From Leptidea sinapis (lineage: Eukaryota; Arthropoda; Insecta; Lepidoptera; Pieridae): a DNA stretch of 64,000 nucleotides. The stretch covers positions 6,200,001 through 6,264,000 of the forward strand of contig NC_066301.1 of assembly GCF_905404315.1 (NCBI RefSeq). Reading direction: 5' to 3'. Made by a program: the position numbers and the translations under genes. This document shows, piece by piece, positions 43,624 to 54,473 of this stretch. Numbering within the stretch: the first letter of the stretch is position 1; every line of letters begins with the position of its first letter. The notes beneath the pieces are model-generated. The model was not told the origin of the DNA, did no database searches, and saw nothing but the letters and a program-made list of their open reading frames with translations.

Positions 43624-43879
43624 TTGCTAAAACATAAGAACGCTTTGAAGAGACCGCTCAGGGGCGCGAGCACTTCCGAACACGCAAGAACGCTCTAAGC
43701 AACTGTTCGCGCGCTTTAGCGCCGTTTACATCGAGCGAGCGAGCATTCTTAGAATATTCCATAGAATCTTTGCGAACGCACTGAGAACAACGAAAGAATG
43801 CTCTACGCCTGTTTACACTAAAATAATTTGATATAGTAGGGATAGAATGAGCATTCGCTCGTCTGATGTAAATCGACCT

Positions 43880-44756
43880 TAAGCTGTGTGTTTTATTCGT
43901 GGAATGGTTAGTGTTTTAAGTTTTTTTGTTGTCATTATACAGCACCATGATAAAATCAAAATCACATTCGCAAAGATGAAAATTGCAGATAATTCTAAAG
44001 TATTTTTTTTACTTCCTGTAAATATGTTAAATAATTAATATTATATATTTCTAATAGGAGCAATGATGTTCTACATTGAATAGGGGCCTGTAACCATAAT
44101 ATTTTAGTATGATATGATTATAAGGGGCGAGACGAGTAGGACGTTCAGCTGATAGTAATTGATACGTCACGCCCATTACAATGCAGTGCCGCTCAGGATT
44201 CTTGGAAGACCTTGTCACCTTGAGACACAAGATGTTAAGTCTCATTTGCCCAGTAATTTTACTAGCTACGGCGCCCTTCAGACCGAAACAGAGTAATGCT
44301 TATATATATCAGCTTCACGGCAGAAATAGGCGCCGTTTTGGTACACATAATCTGGCCGGTATCCTGTGCAAAGGAGCCGCTGGTAAAGTAAAAAAGTAAA
44401 ACATTAACGGTTTTTAATATTTTGAAGTGATTTTCCTCACTCCTGGGATTTCTATATCCAAATTTAGCTATAGATGCACGAGTTGGACTCCCACACATTC
44501 ATAAATTGATGCAAATATTAATTTGGATGTAACATTGCTTGACTGAGGACTTACATAACTTAAATAATTAATATTATAAATAATGTAAACAAAGTGAATA
44601 TTTGACGAAATCAATAATTCATTTCAGTTGAAATTTAAGATGTAATTCAATCCCATTGAAGACAGTATTCCGTAAACTATTTCAATATACTTATCCAAGA
44701 GGACGGCTTTGTGCAGACCTATTGGAATGGAAACGGATTCTCTACAAGATCTCGAA
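43880..44756 (+). repeat. Duplicated segment, unit 2
   Basis: Starts TAAGCTGTGTGTTTTATTCG right after the Harbinger end and finishes TCTACAAGATCTCGAAT. It lacks a stretch of about 85 bp present in unit 1 (near 39750-39840) and has about 40 bp extra near 44623-44660. Confidence 0.88.
44108..44384 (-). mobile_element. SINE-like repeat, copy 10 (in unit 2)
   Basis: At the same position and with the same internal gap as copy 9, so both descend from one insertion that was later duplicated. Confidence 0.88.
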
Positions 44757-44789
44757 TTTGGTTACAATGTAATATCGTAAAATAAAATT

Positions 44790-45300
44790 TATTTTTTAAT
44801 ACCCTGAGGGTGGTTGCACCTAGCCCAATCTGTGGTGTCATTAAAAAAGTCATTGATGTTATAGTAACCTTTAACACACAAACGTTTTTAAATTTCGTAA
44901 GAATTACGTAATACATTTTTTTTAACATTATCTGGGATCTTTTTGTAAAAGCATATACTACGCTCCACAAAAGACTTAGGTACTAACTCGACTTAGCCGA
45001 GTTGTAGGCATTATAAGCTTATGTCTGTTCCTGGTGTTAACATTATGGTTATAACAGTTTCTAGCAAATTCAATTATGTGCCTATGAACATACATTACAT
45101 TACCAAGAATATATTGAGAGGCAACAGTAAAGTTGTTTATTTCTCTAAGTTTTATTTTCAATGATTCTTTAGGACTTATGTTACAGATAGCGCGAATGGC
45201 GCTCTTCTGCAGCACAAAGATGATATCGATATTGGCAGCATTGCCCCATAGCAATATACCATAGGACGAAATACTATTACTATACGATCGGTGTATGTGG
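44790..45300 (-). pseudogene. CR1-like LINE RT C-terminal fragment
   Basis: Minus strand: MLWGNAANIDIIFVLQKSAI, RAICNISPKESLKIKLREIN, SQYILGNVMYVHRHIIEFAR, then, after the stop at about 44976, FVERSICFYKKIPDNVKKN and LCVKGYYNINDFFND. This is the conserved thumb and tail of CR1-like RTs. The N-terminal RT is absent and the 3' end is at about 44790. Confidence 0.65.
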
Positions 45301-45427
45301 CAGGGAAATTGATTGAAAAAGTAATCGTACCTAAGGAATATTTTTTTTCTAAAGTAAGAAACACACTGCCCACACTCTCATTCATTATGAGCACCAAGAT
45401 ACGACTATGTATTCTTTTTCTATACAT

Positions 45428-46112
45428 TAAGAGTATTTTTTTCTAAAAAGTGAAATTATGAGGCGTGTACTTTCGGATGTTCCAAACTTTTTTATCAAAG
45501 GTTGAAGAGACGATCTCCAAAACACACCGTAACACTTTATTCACGGTTATTTCTAAAAAGTATTATAAACAAAGCTTATTTTCAGACTCACTCGTTTTTC
45601 TTTTCTTCTGTACATGAAAAATTTCTTCTTTTATTATATTTTGCTTATCATGTTCTATTGAGACTCTCGGAAATTGGAAGAAGCTGTGTCATTTTTTTTT
45701 TATCTTGGCGGACCATTGTCACTTGAAAAATTCGATTTTATTTTTTTAACGTTTCTATTTAATCCTTACATTTTGTTACTATTATAATTTGTAGATGAAA
45801 ACAAAAATCACTTGTAATTAAGTAGTAATTGTTTTTTTTTTAAATTATGTCACAGCAAAACTCTCAAATGTCATATAATAATATTTAAATTAAATATAAT
45901 TGGAGGTAATCAAGAATTGAAATAAAAGCGTTCATAATATTCCTCTTGCTGAATTTATGAAAAAATAAATTAACTGTTATTTCCTCTAAATTTTATTAGA
46001 CTACTTTCACCACCACTCAATGCAGCAATTTTAATTTAAATCGGTTCAGTAGATTGGGAGTTTCTCCCAAGCATGCACCGAGATACGAGATATTTATCTA
46101 TATCCCTACTAA
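45428..46112. other. AT-rich spacer, nothing recognised
   Basis: No gene or repeat motif identified. Confidence 0.4.
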
Positions 46113-46566
46113 TATTATAAATGTGAATGTAAGTTTGTTTGTTACGCTTTCACGCCTAATCCACCGAAAAGATTTTGATAAGCTTTAGTACAGAGATAGA
46201 ATAGAGCTTGAAAAAGGACACCATTTATTCCAAAAAAATTAATGGAGGGGTTGAAACAGGGGATGGGAGTTTGTATGGAAATTCGTTACTATCGACGATA
46301 AAACCAACTTTGTATTTAGGCACTTGATAAGAAATAATTTATAAACATTTGAGCGTTTTGGAAACTTTGACCTACATGGGGATGAAATAGCAGATTACAG
46401 TTCACAGGGAAATACTATTAAAAACACTGTTCACAATGACTAGGGATATCCGCTGTATGGAATCTGTATTATACAAACTGTGTATTATTTGAAGTATCCT
46501 AAAAGTTAGAAAAAAACTGCCCAAAGTAACTATTCAACGCGGACGAAGTCGCGGGTAAAAGCTAGT
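46113..46566 (+). mobile_element. Helitron-like repeat, TC...CTAGT ends
   Basis: Starts TCCCTACTAATATTATAAAT and ends GCGGACGAAGTCGCGGGTAA then AAGCTAGT. Its relative at 50115-50895 lies in the opposite orientation. A TC start and CTAGT end suit a non-autonomous Helitron; no Rep/helicase is present. Confidence 0.5.
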
Positions 46567-47762
46567 AAGATATGAATATTCCAAATTTACAAAATAGTTA
46601 AAAAAAAGCAACCAAAATTAATGGAAGTGGAAGTAACATTGAACTTATCTGCTGATGAAGCCAGAAGGTAGAACTGTCATCAGAAGTGTCATCGAAAGAA
46701 TATCAATATTACTTATACTAAATTATAAATTATTATCTTACTCAAAGAGAAAATATACATATTTATTAAAAAAATAAACAAAATAATTATTGCTCTCAAA
46801 AAGAATTTGGAACTCTCGTGAATGCTTTCTTGGAAATGCTGTATAATTAAAGATTAATTAGAAAGAAAAATCTAATATTGTTACATACTGAATATGACAG
46901 GTTTAAGACGGTTTTTCCTTTAGCATTTTTAAATATTGCCGTAAGTTTAGTTGACGAATTGACAGTGGACTCGCTGTTGCATAAATTATTTTTATATTAC
47001 AAAGCATTTTTTTATGAAGTACTGTAAAAATATAGTCGAATTGAGAAAAGCAATCTAGTCTAGATCAAACTTTTGTGTTTTGACAATGTCATTATTAGAT
47101 ATTTAAAAAGATAAATTAGTCGCACTAAAAGATTAAAAAAGTTAAAATATAAGATTAAAACGATAGTCTATAGATACAAGAAATTGCCCATATAACGCGA
47201 TAAAGTGGTTCGGCGTTTTTGAAAAACTACGTTATAGGGGTATTCAGGCTTCACGCGTTTCACGACCTCGTAGTAAGTAATAATAATAATATTTATTACA
47301 CAAATTTAATAAAATAACTTAATTTTGTAACAACACAATTGACAAACGTACGCGAGGCTAATTATGAACTTTACAAATCATTATAAATTTCACAGTACAG
47401 AAATATGTATGCAGCAAATCCACGCTATATAACAGCGATGGACCCGTGGTATACGAAAAATTGCAATCGCGTAATATTAAAAGGTGTTCTAAGGTACAGT
47501 ACAGGCACACACTAAAATCGGTTTGTGGTATAATTTATTCGTTGTCATATGAATAGCAAAATTGAAGGCACAGTTCGACTTAACATATACGTAAGTCCGT
47601 ATTTTAAAATTTTGAAGTCCAAGTTAAACATAATTACAGTTTCAGTACTCATATACCTAATATAATGTCGTAGCGAAACATATTGGTTACAGGTAGGAAG
47701 TAAGTAACAACTTCAAAGCGTGGTAGATAAGATTTATTTGTAAATATATCTTTTTAATGTAT
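46567..47762. other. AT-rich spacer, nothing recognised
   Basis: No gene or repeat motif identified. Confidence 0.4.
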
Positions 47763-47870
47763 ACTAGCAACCCGCCCCGGCTTCGCGCGGATAGTAAAAT
47801 ATCATAACCGTGTCAGAATGTCGTATATTTAACCTTCTCCGAAGAAGGATTAAATAATTGTGTGTTTTTA
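47763..47870 (-). mobile_element. Helitron-like repeat 3' end (fragment)
   Basis: The minus-strand end reads CCGCGCGAAGCCGGGGCGGG then TTGCTAGT. Only about 100 bp is recognisable. Confidence 0.4.
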
Positions 47871-48658
47871 AAAGTTTTTTAACCTAATAGGCAACTAACA
47901 CAAAAAATTACAAAAATGCGATCTTGAAACTCTGAATCATATTATATACTCCCAACTTCATCATCAGATAAGTTAAATGAAATTCTTTCACCTTAATTAG
48001 TTGCTTAAATATCTACTCACCGCACTTGATGTTTTAGCTAACATACCTAAGGAATTGAACTATACAAGCCGAGATTATTCCTGAAAATCCTCCGTTGTAA
48101 CAAGGGAGTGTGGGCGTCGATGATCTTAGGGATCCATTCCTTCATTATTCCTTTTCCAATAAAAAAACATTGTTTGAAAATAAAGTCACTGTAAAATTGT
48201 TTTGAAAAGTTACAAATAATTAAGTAGAAAAATTTATGGAAGTAAACAGAAATATATAGGAAGTAATTCACTAAAATTAAAATATTTATCAACTGATTTC
48301 AAGACAGATAAAATTCAACTTAATTACAATACTTGTAATGAAACTCAATAAATTTGAATCAGAGTTGTTAAGGGTTGAAATAGACAACAATCACACAAGT
48401 TTCTCAAGAGTTGAATGTTTCGATGAGGTGAAAACTTGAGGGGATGGCTTGCAACTCATAAAAGAGGGACGACCGTGTCGATTTGAATTTCACAATGTAA
48501 TTACAAATAGAAATACGCAAGAAATAGGTAATGAAGTGCTGCTTACAAGAACAATCGACTAACTTTGTTTGGATGTGTTTTGGTTAGTCCAGGGATGTTC
48601 GGAAATGGGTATATATTATTTGCTAATAGTTTTATTCCTTTTTTGTACTTCTATTGGG
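47871..48658. other. AT-rich spacer, nothing recognised
   Basis: No gene or repeat motif identified. Confidence 0.4.
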
Positions 48659-48858
48659 ATTTTATGAATATAAGGGACGAGACGAGCAGGATATTCAGCT
48701 GGTGATGAACCCAAAAATTCTGAGTGGCACTACAACTGCGCTCGTCACCTTGAGACATAAGATGTTAAGTCTCATTTGCCCAATTTTACTACCCACGGCG
48801 CCCTTCAGACGGAAATACAATAATGCTTACACATTACTGCTTCACGGCAGAAATAGGC
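48659..48858 (-). mobile_element. SINE-like repeat, copy 11 (5'-truncated in its own sense)
   Basis: Starts TTTATGAATATAAGGGACGA on plus and stops after CAGAAATAGGC, so the first part of about 70 bp in its own sense is missing. About 45 bp is also lost near 48705. Confidence 0.85.
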
Positions 48859-49189
48859 AAATATTTTCCTACAAGAGTTTCAACTATAAAATTTAAACGG
48901 CTAAGCTTACATCAAATTCTGGATTTCCCATAAAAACGACCCATAATATTTTATAAGTAAAATAATATATCCACCAACACGTAGAAAAAGTTCTTTCTGA
49001 GACCTATTTATTATAATGTTTATTGTAAATTGCTGTAAGTAAAGTAAAATATTTTATATTAAATAAAAATTGAATAATCAATTTCAATTAATTGATAAAG
49101 TTTGCGTGACACAATGTTCTTTTTGCGGCACAACAATAACTCTGATTTTGCGTCCCGTTTCTCTATTGTAGCTGCAGTATTTTAATATT

Positions 49190-49312
49190 AAGTTAAAAAA
49201 ATTACACAAATAAACTTTTTGAAACAAAATTTAATGAACGATGCGGGACACGAACCCACAACCTCTGGCATTCCGTGCGAGTGCTTTTCTAACTGAGTTA
49301 CTCCACTGCTGC
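49190..49312 (-). mobile_element. tRNA-derived SINE, fragment 1
   Basis: Minus strand: GTAACTCAGTTAGAAAAGC (A-box-like) and GGTTGTGGGTTCGTGTCCC (B-box-like), then GCATCGTTCATTAAATTTTG. The tRNA-like head is about 70 nt with no proper acceptor stem, so it is not a tRNA gene. Confidence 0.65.
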
Positions 49313-49540
49313 ATATCTAAATGATCGGCAGATGACAGCCTGGGACTAGATTGTGATTATTTTATAGCGATAGAAATGACTGTACAATATTGTATATTTT
49401 TATTGAAAAGAGCGCAAAAAAATAATGGAAGAGTTTCTTACGCCGCTTCTTCTCTCTCAGAGCGCCATTTGTTTCCGAAGCGGTAGTAGTATCTAGTAGT
49501 TAATAGAGATGACATCAAAAAGAATTATAAAGAAATTTTG
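49313..49540 (+). repeat. LINE 3'-UTR repeat
   Basis: Contains ATGATTATTTTATAG-like DNA, then CGCCGCTTCTTCTCTCTCAG and AGCGCCATTTGTTTCCGAAG, then GACATCAAAAAGAATTATAA. It matches 57875-58090 on minus, where the sequence follows a CR1-like protein end, so it is that LINE's 3' UTR. Confidence 0.6.
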
Positions 49541-49566
49541 ACAAAATAAATGCGTTTTATGCCTTT

Positions 49567-49690
49567 AACGGGTGGCCCAGTTAAAGAGCACTGGCACGGA
49601 ACTCGAGAGGTCGCGAGTTTAAGTCCCGGATCGTTCATAAAATTTTGTTATTAAAATTTTATTTGTGTACATTAGTACCCAGAAGTGAGG
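49567..49690 (+). mobile_element. tRNA-derived SINE, fragment 2
   Basis: Plus strand: GGGTGGCCCAGTTAAAGAGC (A-box-like) and GGTCGCGAGTTTAAGTCCC (B-box-like), then GGATCGTTCATAAAATTTTG, the same tail as fragment 1. The two point away from each other. Confidence 0.65.
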
Positions 49691-50114
49691 GTTATCACTT
49701 CAAAAACATAACAAATTGCTTAAAAATATTATCATAATGTGCGGAGAGTTTCAGAAGAAATTTAATTTGAATATTTATTATTTAATTTTAGACTTAGAAT
49801 TTTAGTCAATTTATGCAAAAAAAAAATCATTTCAAAGAAAACCCACGCACTGATTTAGGGGAGGGGACAGGATGAATTTCCTGATGAAGCATTGTCTTTT
49901 GGGTCGGAACAACAAATCTCAATATATTATACTGTTGGGTGAAATATTGCAAAGCCACCAATAAAACAGGTGAGGCTCTTATATTCTGTGCTGTAAGTCG
50001 ATTCGTCAACAAACTGACCTCTCTCGGGTACGGCCTCTCTACTTTGCTAAATGTTTATGTCAGCATTATACCTACTGCTGACATTTATTATATTATTATT
50101 TATGAATTACTACT
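49691..50114. other. AT-rich spacer, nothing recognised
   Basis: No gene or repeat motif identified. Confidence 0.4.
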
Positions 50115-50895
50115 ACTAGCTTTTACCCGTGACTTCGTCCGCGTTGAATAATTATAAAGGGTATTTTTTTATTTTTTAGGGTACTTTTCAAATAATACGC
50201 ATACAAACCGCTCTTTCCGCTGCTGGCAGCGCTGTTCTATGATACAGCACATATCCCTTGTCACTGTGGACAACCTCCTTAAAAGTGTTTTGCTATGAAC
50301 TTTAATCACTTACTTTATTCCTAAGTAGCTCAAAGTTTCTAAAATGCTTGAAATTAATTCTTAACACGTGTCTAAATACAAAGTTTCATGGTTTTATCTT
50401 CAGTAATGACGAATTTCCATACAATCTGCCAACCCCTCCATTTATTTATATACAATAAAAGGTAGCTTATTTCCTTTTGTAAGCTCTAGTCTATCTCTAT
50501 ACTAAATTTTATCAAAATCGGTTTGGTGGTTAAGGCGTGAAATCGTAACAAACAAACATACATTCACTTTTATACCAGTGGGAGGCTCCTTTGCACAGGA
50601 AGCCAGGTAGATTATGGGTATCACAGCGGCGCCTATTTCTGCCATCGAGCAGTAATGTGTAAACATTACTGTGTTTCAGTATGAACAGCGCCGTAGCTAG
50701 TAAAATTATTGGGCAAATGAGACATAACATCTTACGTCTCAAGGTGACGAGCGCAATTGTAGTGCCGCTCAGAATTTTTGGGTTTTTCAAGAATCCTGAG
50801 CGGAACTGTATTATTATGGGTAGGGCGCATCAATTATCATCAGCTGAACGTCCTGCTCGTCTCGTCCCTTACTTTCATAAAAAAAATAGTAGGGA
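50115..50895 (-). mobile_element. Helitron-like repeat, split by a SINE-like copy
   Basis: Inverted relative of 46113-46566. It starts ACTAGCTTTTACCCGTGACT and runs to AACATACATTCACTTTTATA at 50574, is interrupted by the SINE-like copy, and resumes with ATAGTAGGGA (50886-50895). Confidence 0.55.
50575..50887 (+). mobile_element. SINE-like repeat, copy 12, inside the Helitron-like repeat
   Basis: Full length, from CCAGTGGGAGGCTCCTTTGC to TTACTTTCATAAAAAAA. The host repeat continues on both sides. Confidence 0.9.
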
Positions 50896-51295
50896 TTTGA
50901 AAACCACACTGCAGAGAAACGCAGGATAACCAGTAAGTGAGAAGTAAATGATCCAAGTTTATGCCCAGGGTATGCAGGGTATGTTTGTATTGTAGCAATC
51001 AGGTGTAAATATTATCAATACATATTTTAATTACTGTGATAAATATTATGTGTAATTTAAATTTAGATAAATCAGATAACGATATTATGTAAATTCAACG
51101 GAGTAAATGAATTTCCAATTCAAAAGCTTGCAGTATTTTAATTCAGAAAAGTAGTTGAATTTATTTATTGTTAGTACTCATACAATCACGATAACTAATG
51201 ACGAATATGTTAATTATTATTTTGTTAACCTAGTTGAATGATAAAATTTATGAAATTTTGTTTAATATTCGTTTTTGGAAATGGAAATCTATACA

Positions 51296-51636
51296 TCTAT
51301 ACATATAAATAAAATTGGAGTGTCTGTTTGTAATATTGAAATAACCGTTTTTTAATCCATGTATATGAATATATATATGTACCCTGCATACACCAAAATA
51401 CTTTTTTTTACAATTTTTGTCTGTCTGTCTGTTTGTTCCGTCTAATCTCTGAAATTGCTAGACCGATTTTGACGGGACTTTTATTGGTAGGTAGCTGATG
51501 TAATAAGGATAATAACTTAGGCTACGTTTATTTTAGAAAAAAAAAAATGAAAAACAGTATTGTTGCAATGTCTTAGAAACGGTCTAACTCTAAAAATAAT
51601 TTATATGGCAAAACAACGTTTGCCGGGTCAGCTAGT
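51296..51636 (+). mobile_element. Helitron-like repeat ending CAGCTAGT
   Basis: Starts TCTATACATATAAATAAAAT (after a doubled TCTATACA) and ends AAACAACGTTTGCCGGGTCA then GCTAGT. The interior has CTAGACCGATTTTGACGGGA. This is the terminus type I associate with lepidopteran Helitrons. Confidence 0.55.
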
Positions 51637-51864
51637 TCATAATAAAACAAACAGATATACAATTACGTGTTTTGAATATATTAGGTTATTTTTCTATCAT
51701 TGTGGTGGCAATTAGATAATTGTGTTTATCCAAATTATTGATTTTTCAATCGAAATAATATCAACTGCTTAAAAAATCACTACATGCATCTTACTGTTCA
51801 GTTTAACACTAACAAGACCAACATGGACAAACAACAAAAAATTAAATGATAGTGCTATTAGGCC

Positions 51865-52054
51865 AGGAGGAATCGGTGCATTTGACCTATATTTATTTGT
51901 ATTTTAATAAAGAATACTTATATAAGAAAAATTATTGTCTGGTTGAAAAATAACAGGTTAACATGTATTTATGTCAGCAGTAGGATAATTTGAAGAGGAT
52001 CGTATAAAAAATTGACGTCGAATAGTTTTCGGTACTCATGTCCCGATTCCTCCT
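51865..52054. mobile_element. 190-bp MITE
   Basis: Inverted ends AGGAGGAATCGG (51865-51876) and CCGATTCCTCCT (52043-52054), exact complements. Non-coding interior. Confidence 0.6.
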
Positions 52055-52094
52055 TGACTATTTTATGCCTATTACCTATTTATGACCGCAATGG

Positions 52095-52210
52095 TTAGCT
52101 GGTTTGGGTAGCTATGCCTATGACGATGTATTGATTATTGACACGGCTATTTAGATCTGCAAGGCTTCATACATCGTCATAGATAAAGCCAACCAGACCG
52201 GCCAGTCCAC
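52095..52210. repeat. Imperfect foldback of about 115 bp
   Basis: CTATGACGATGTAT near 52128 and ATACATCGTCATAG near 52170 form the stem. Weaker pairing extends outward to GCTGGTTTGG and CCAACCAGACC. Confidence 0.6.
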
Positions 52211-52698
52211 CGCATAGCAATATCACCGCCCTTCGATAAGGAATTAAGTAATATATATTAAAATTTAATATTTTTTAATACAGAATTCAACTAATTTCAA
52301 CAAATTATAAACACTAAAGAGTTAAATTGTAAAAATGCTACGCAAACTGTTGATAGTAAAATATTAGTAAAAATATTTAAAAAAAGTGAGACTATGAGAG
52401 AAAATTGAAAATTATTGGTGTTCCTTTCAATATCACTTCACTGAAAATAATAATCTTAAATTGATTTGAAGGACATTTTACAAATTAGTCAATAACATTA
52501 AATGAGACGATACATATTGTCACCTTCTGTTTTAGAACTGAAACTTGTCGTCCCTTTTTGTTATTCTGAACTCTGGAAACTAGCATTATGTGTAAAAAAA
52601 TAAATCAAATTTATTTTATTTATACACAGTCATTTTCAATCACATATGAAACTCTCCTGGTAGATTTAGATAATCTGTGTTTGGAGAGAATCCGTTTG

Positions 52699-53006
52699 TT
52701 TTTAATAAAAATAAGGGACGAGATGGAGAGCAGGACGTTCAGCTGATGGTAATTGTTACGTCCTACACATTACAATGCAGTGCCGCTCAGGATTCTTGAA
52801 AAAACCTAAATGTTCTCAGCGGCACTACAAATGCGCTCAACACCTTGAGACATTAGATGTTAAGCTTCACTTGCCCAGTAATTTCACTAGCTAGGGTGCC
52901 CTTCAGACCGAAAAACCATAATGTTTACACATTACTGCTTCACGGCAGAAATAGGCGACGTTGTGGTACCCACAATCTAGCTGGATGCCTGTGCAAAGGA
53001 GCACTG
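52699..53006 (-). mobile_element. SINE-like repeat, copy 13
   Basis: Starts TTTTAATAAAAATAAGGGAC and ends GTGCAAAGGAGCACTG on plus; nearly complete. Confidence 0.87.
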
Positions 53007-54473
53007 ATATCCCTTATTACAAGTTATACAAAACAAAATTAAAAAAGTTATTGTCACAAGTGACTTGGAGTTTAAACATATCCAGTTATCTATTCGGCCT
53101 GGCAGCCCAGCCATCATTATACTTGCAGATATTATTTAATATATTTGATGTCGATATACTTTGTGTGTTTCAATTTCTAGTTTATTGCACAAATTGCAAA
53201 AAATATGACTCTTTACTGACATATTTAAATTGTTTCCTCTTTAGTATAAACACCGTTAATTATAAAAAACTTTATAATTTCGTTTTATTTATATCCTTCG
53301 AATTTCCACTTAATTATAAAAAAGATAAAATACAATACAACTTCATTAACAAGCTATATGTTCGGCGCTCGGGACAAATTACTGGACTGCCTTATATAGC
53401 CCATTAATTATTATGAACAAATTTTAACTTCTTTGTTAATAACGTGCTAATAATGTTATCGCTGAGGTACTTTACGCTTATGGCTGTAGTTTTATTCATA
53501 ATATCTTAAGCTGAATGAAATAATTAAAAATCTTCATTAAATAAGATACGGATATTAAAATTAGATTTTTTTTTTTTTGACATTAATAAATATCATTTTC
53601 GTGACCTATATGAAAAAGCAATACTTTAAGCATCTAGCGGTTAGTGATAATTTACTGTAAAGATTCTTTGTTCAAATCTTTCACAAAGCTGACTATCGTA
53701 TTTAGAGTTTGTTACTCTTGTGTATTATATTATGACGTTTGCAATATATTTACATGATATTAACCCAAAACTAGAGTATCTTCGCAATAATATTAAATGT
53801 TTCCTTTCATTTACTTTTTAAGTAATTAATGGAAATCGACATAATAGCCATAAGCCGTTTCCATTTTTTTTCCTTTCATGCTTGCATGCAAGTTGCTTTT
53901 CATGTTCTGTTACGTCATGTTTGTGATGTTACGTCACCGTTACATATAACTTTACTTCCTTTCATTTTCAGCTCAGCAATCATATAATTATTGAAAATAC
54001 AACTTTGAGTAAATGTATTTATGTCGACCGATGTCCACCGATGATTTACTATATTTACATTAATTATAGTAGCAGCGCATTACCAACACTTCAGCCATGT
54101 ATGTTTTGTTTACGAAGCAATTCAATCATTAAATTTGACCAAGTCTACAATTTCATGCATTAAAAGTCCTTTAACATAAGGAAGAGTGGCTTCCAAGAAA
54201 CTGGAGGTCCTCACTAAAGCGAGTGATGACTTGATCATTTGAAGTATTATTTACTCTTATCTCCAAAGATTGTCTGGATTTTTACTAACCTCCTAAAGGA
54301 AAATCTTATCTTCTGAAAAATATGAGCAGTTAAAGTATTAAGCAGACTTCCATATTGAAATACTGAAAAAAAAATAAGCGGTTAACACTATAAATATAAG
54401 AGTGATCCCGATTTTTGTATAATTCAAATGTTGTAATAAATTTCACCCAAAAATATTACTACATTTAAAAACT
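53007..54473. other. AT-rich spacer, nothing recognised
   Basis: The open frame that runs from the SINE-like copy to 53407 has no family motif and is probably chance. Confidence 0.45.

Larger units (their letters stand above)
40605..43879 (+). mobile_element. PIF/Harbinger DNA transposon (B)
   Basis: 3,275 bp with 16-bp inverted ends AGGTCGATTTACATCA (40605-40620) and TGATGTAAATCGACCT (43864-43879). They are flanked by the target duplication TAA (40602-40604 and 43880-43882), the TWA type used by this superfamily. It carries the two genes typical of Harbinger: a DDE transposase on plus and a MADF/Myb-like protein on minus. Both are damaged. Subterminal sequence is rich in GAGCATTCTTTCG-like motifs. 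Confidence 0.93.

Noticed and set aside
49245..49310. Possible tRNA gene
   Set aside because: Box-like motifs are present, but there is no seven-pair acceptor stem, and the tail is shared with a second copy, so it is a SINE.
52961..53407. 148-codon plus-strand frame as a gene
   Set aside because: It starts inside a SINE-like copy and continues into AT-rich DNA with no motif.
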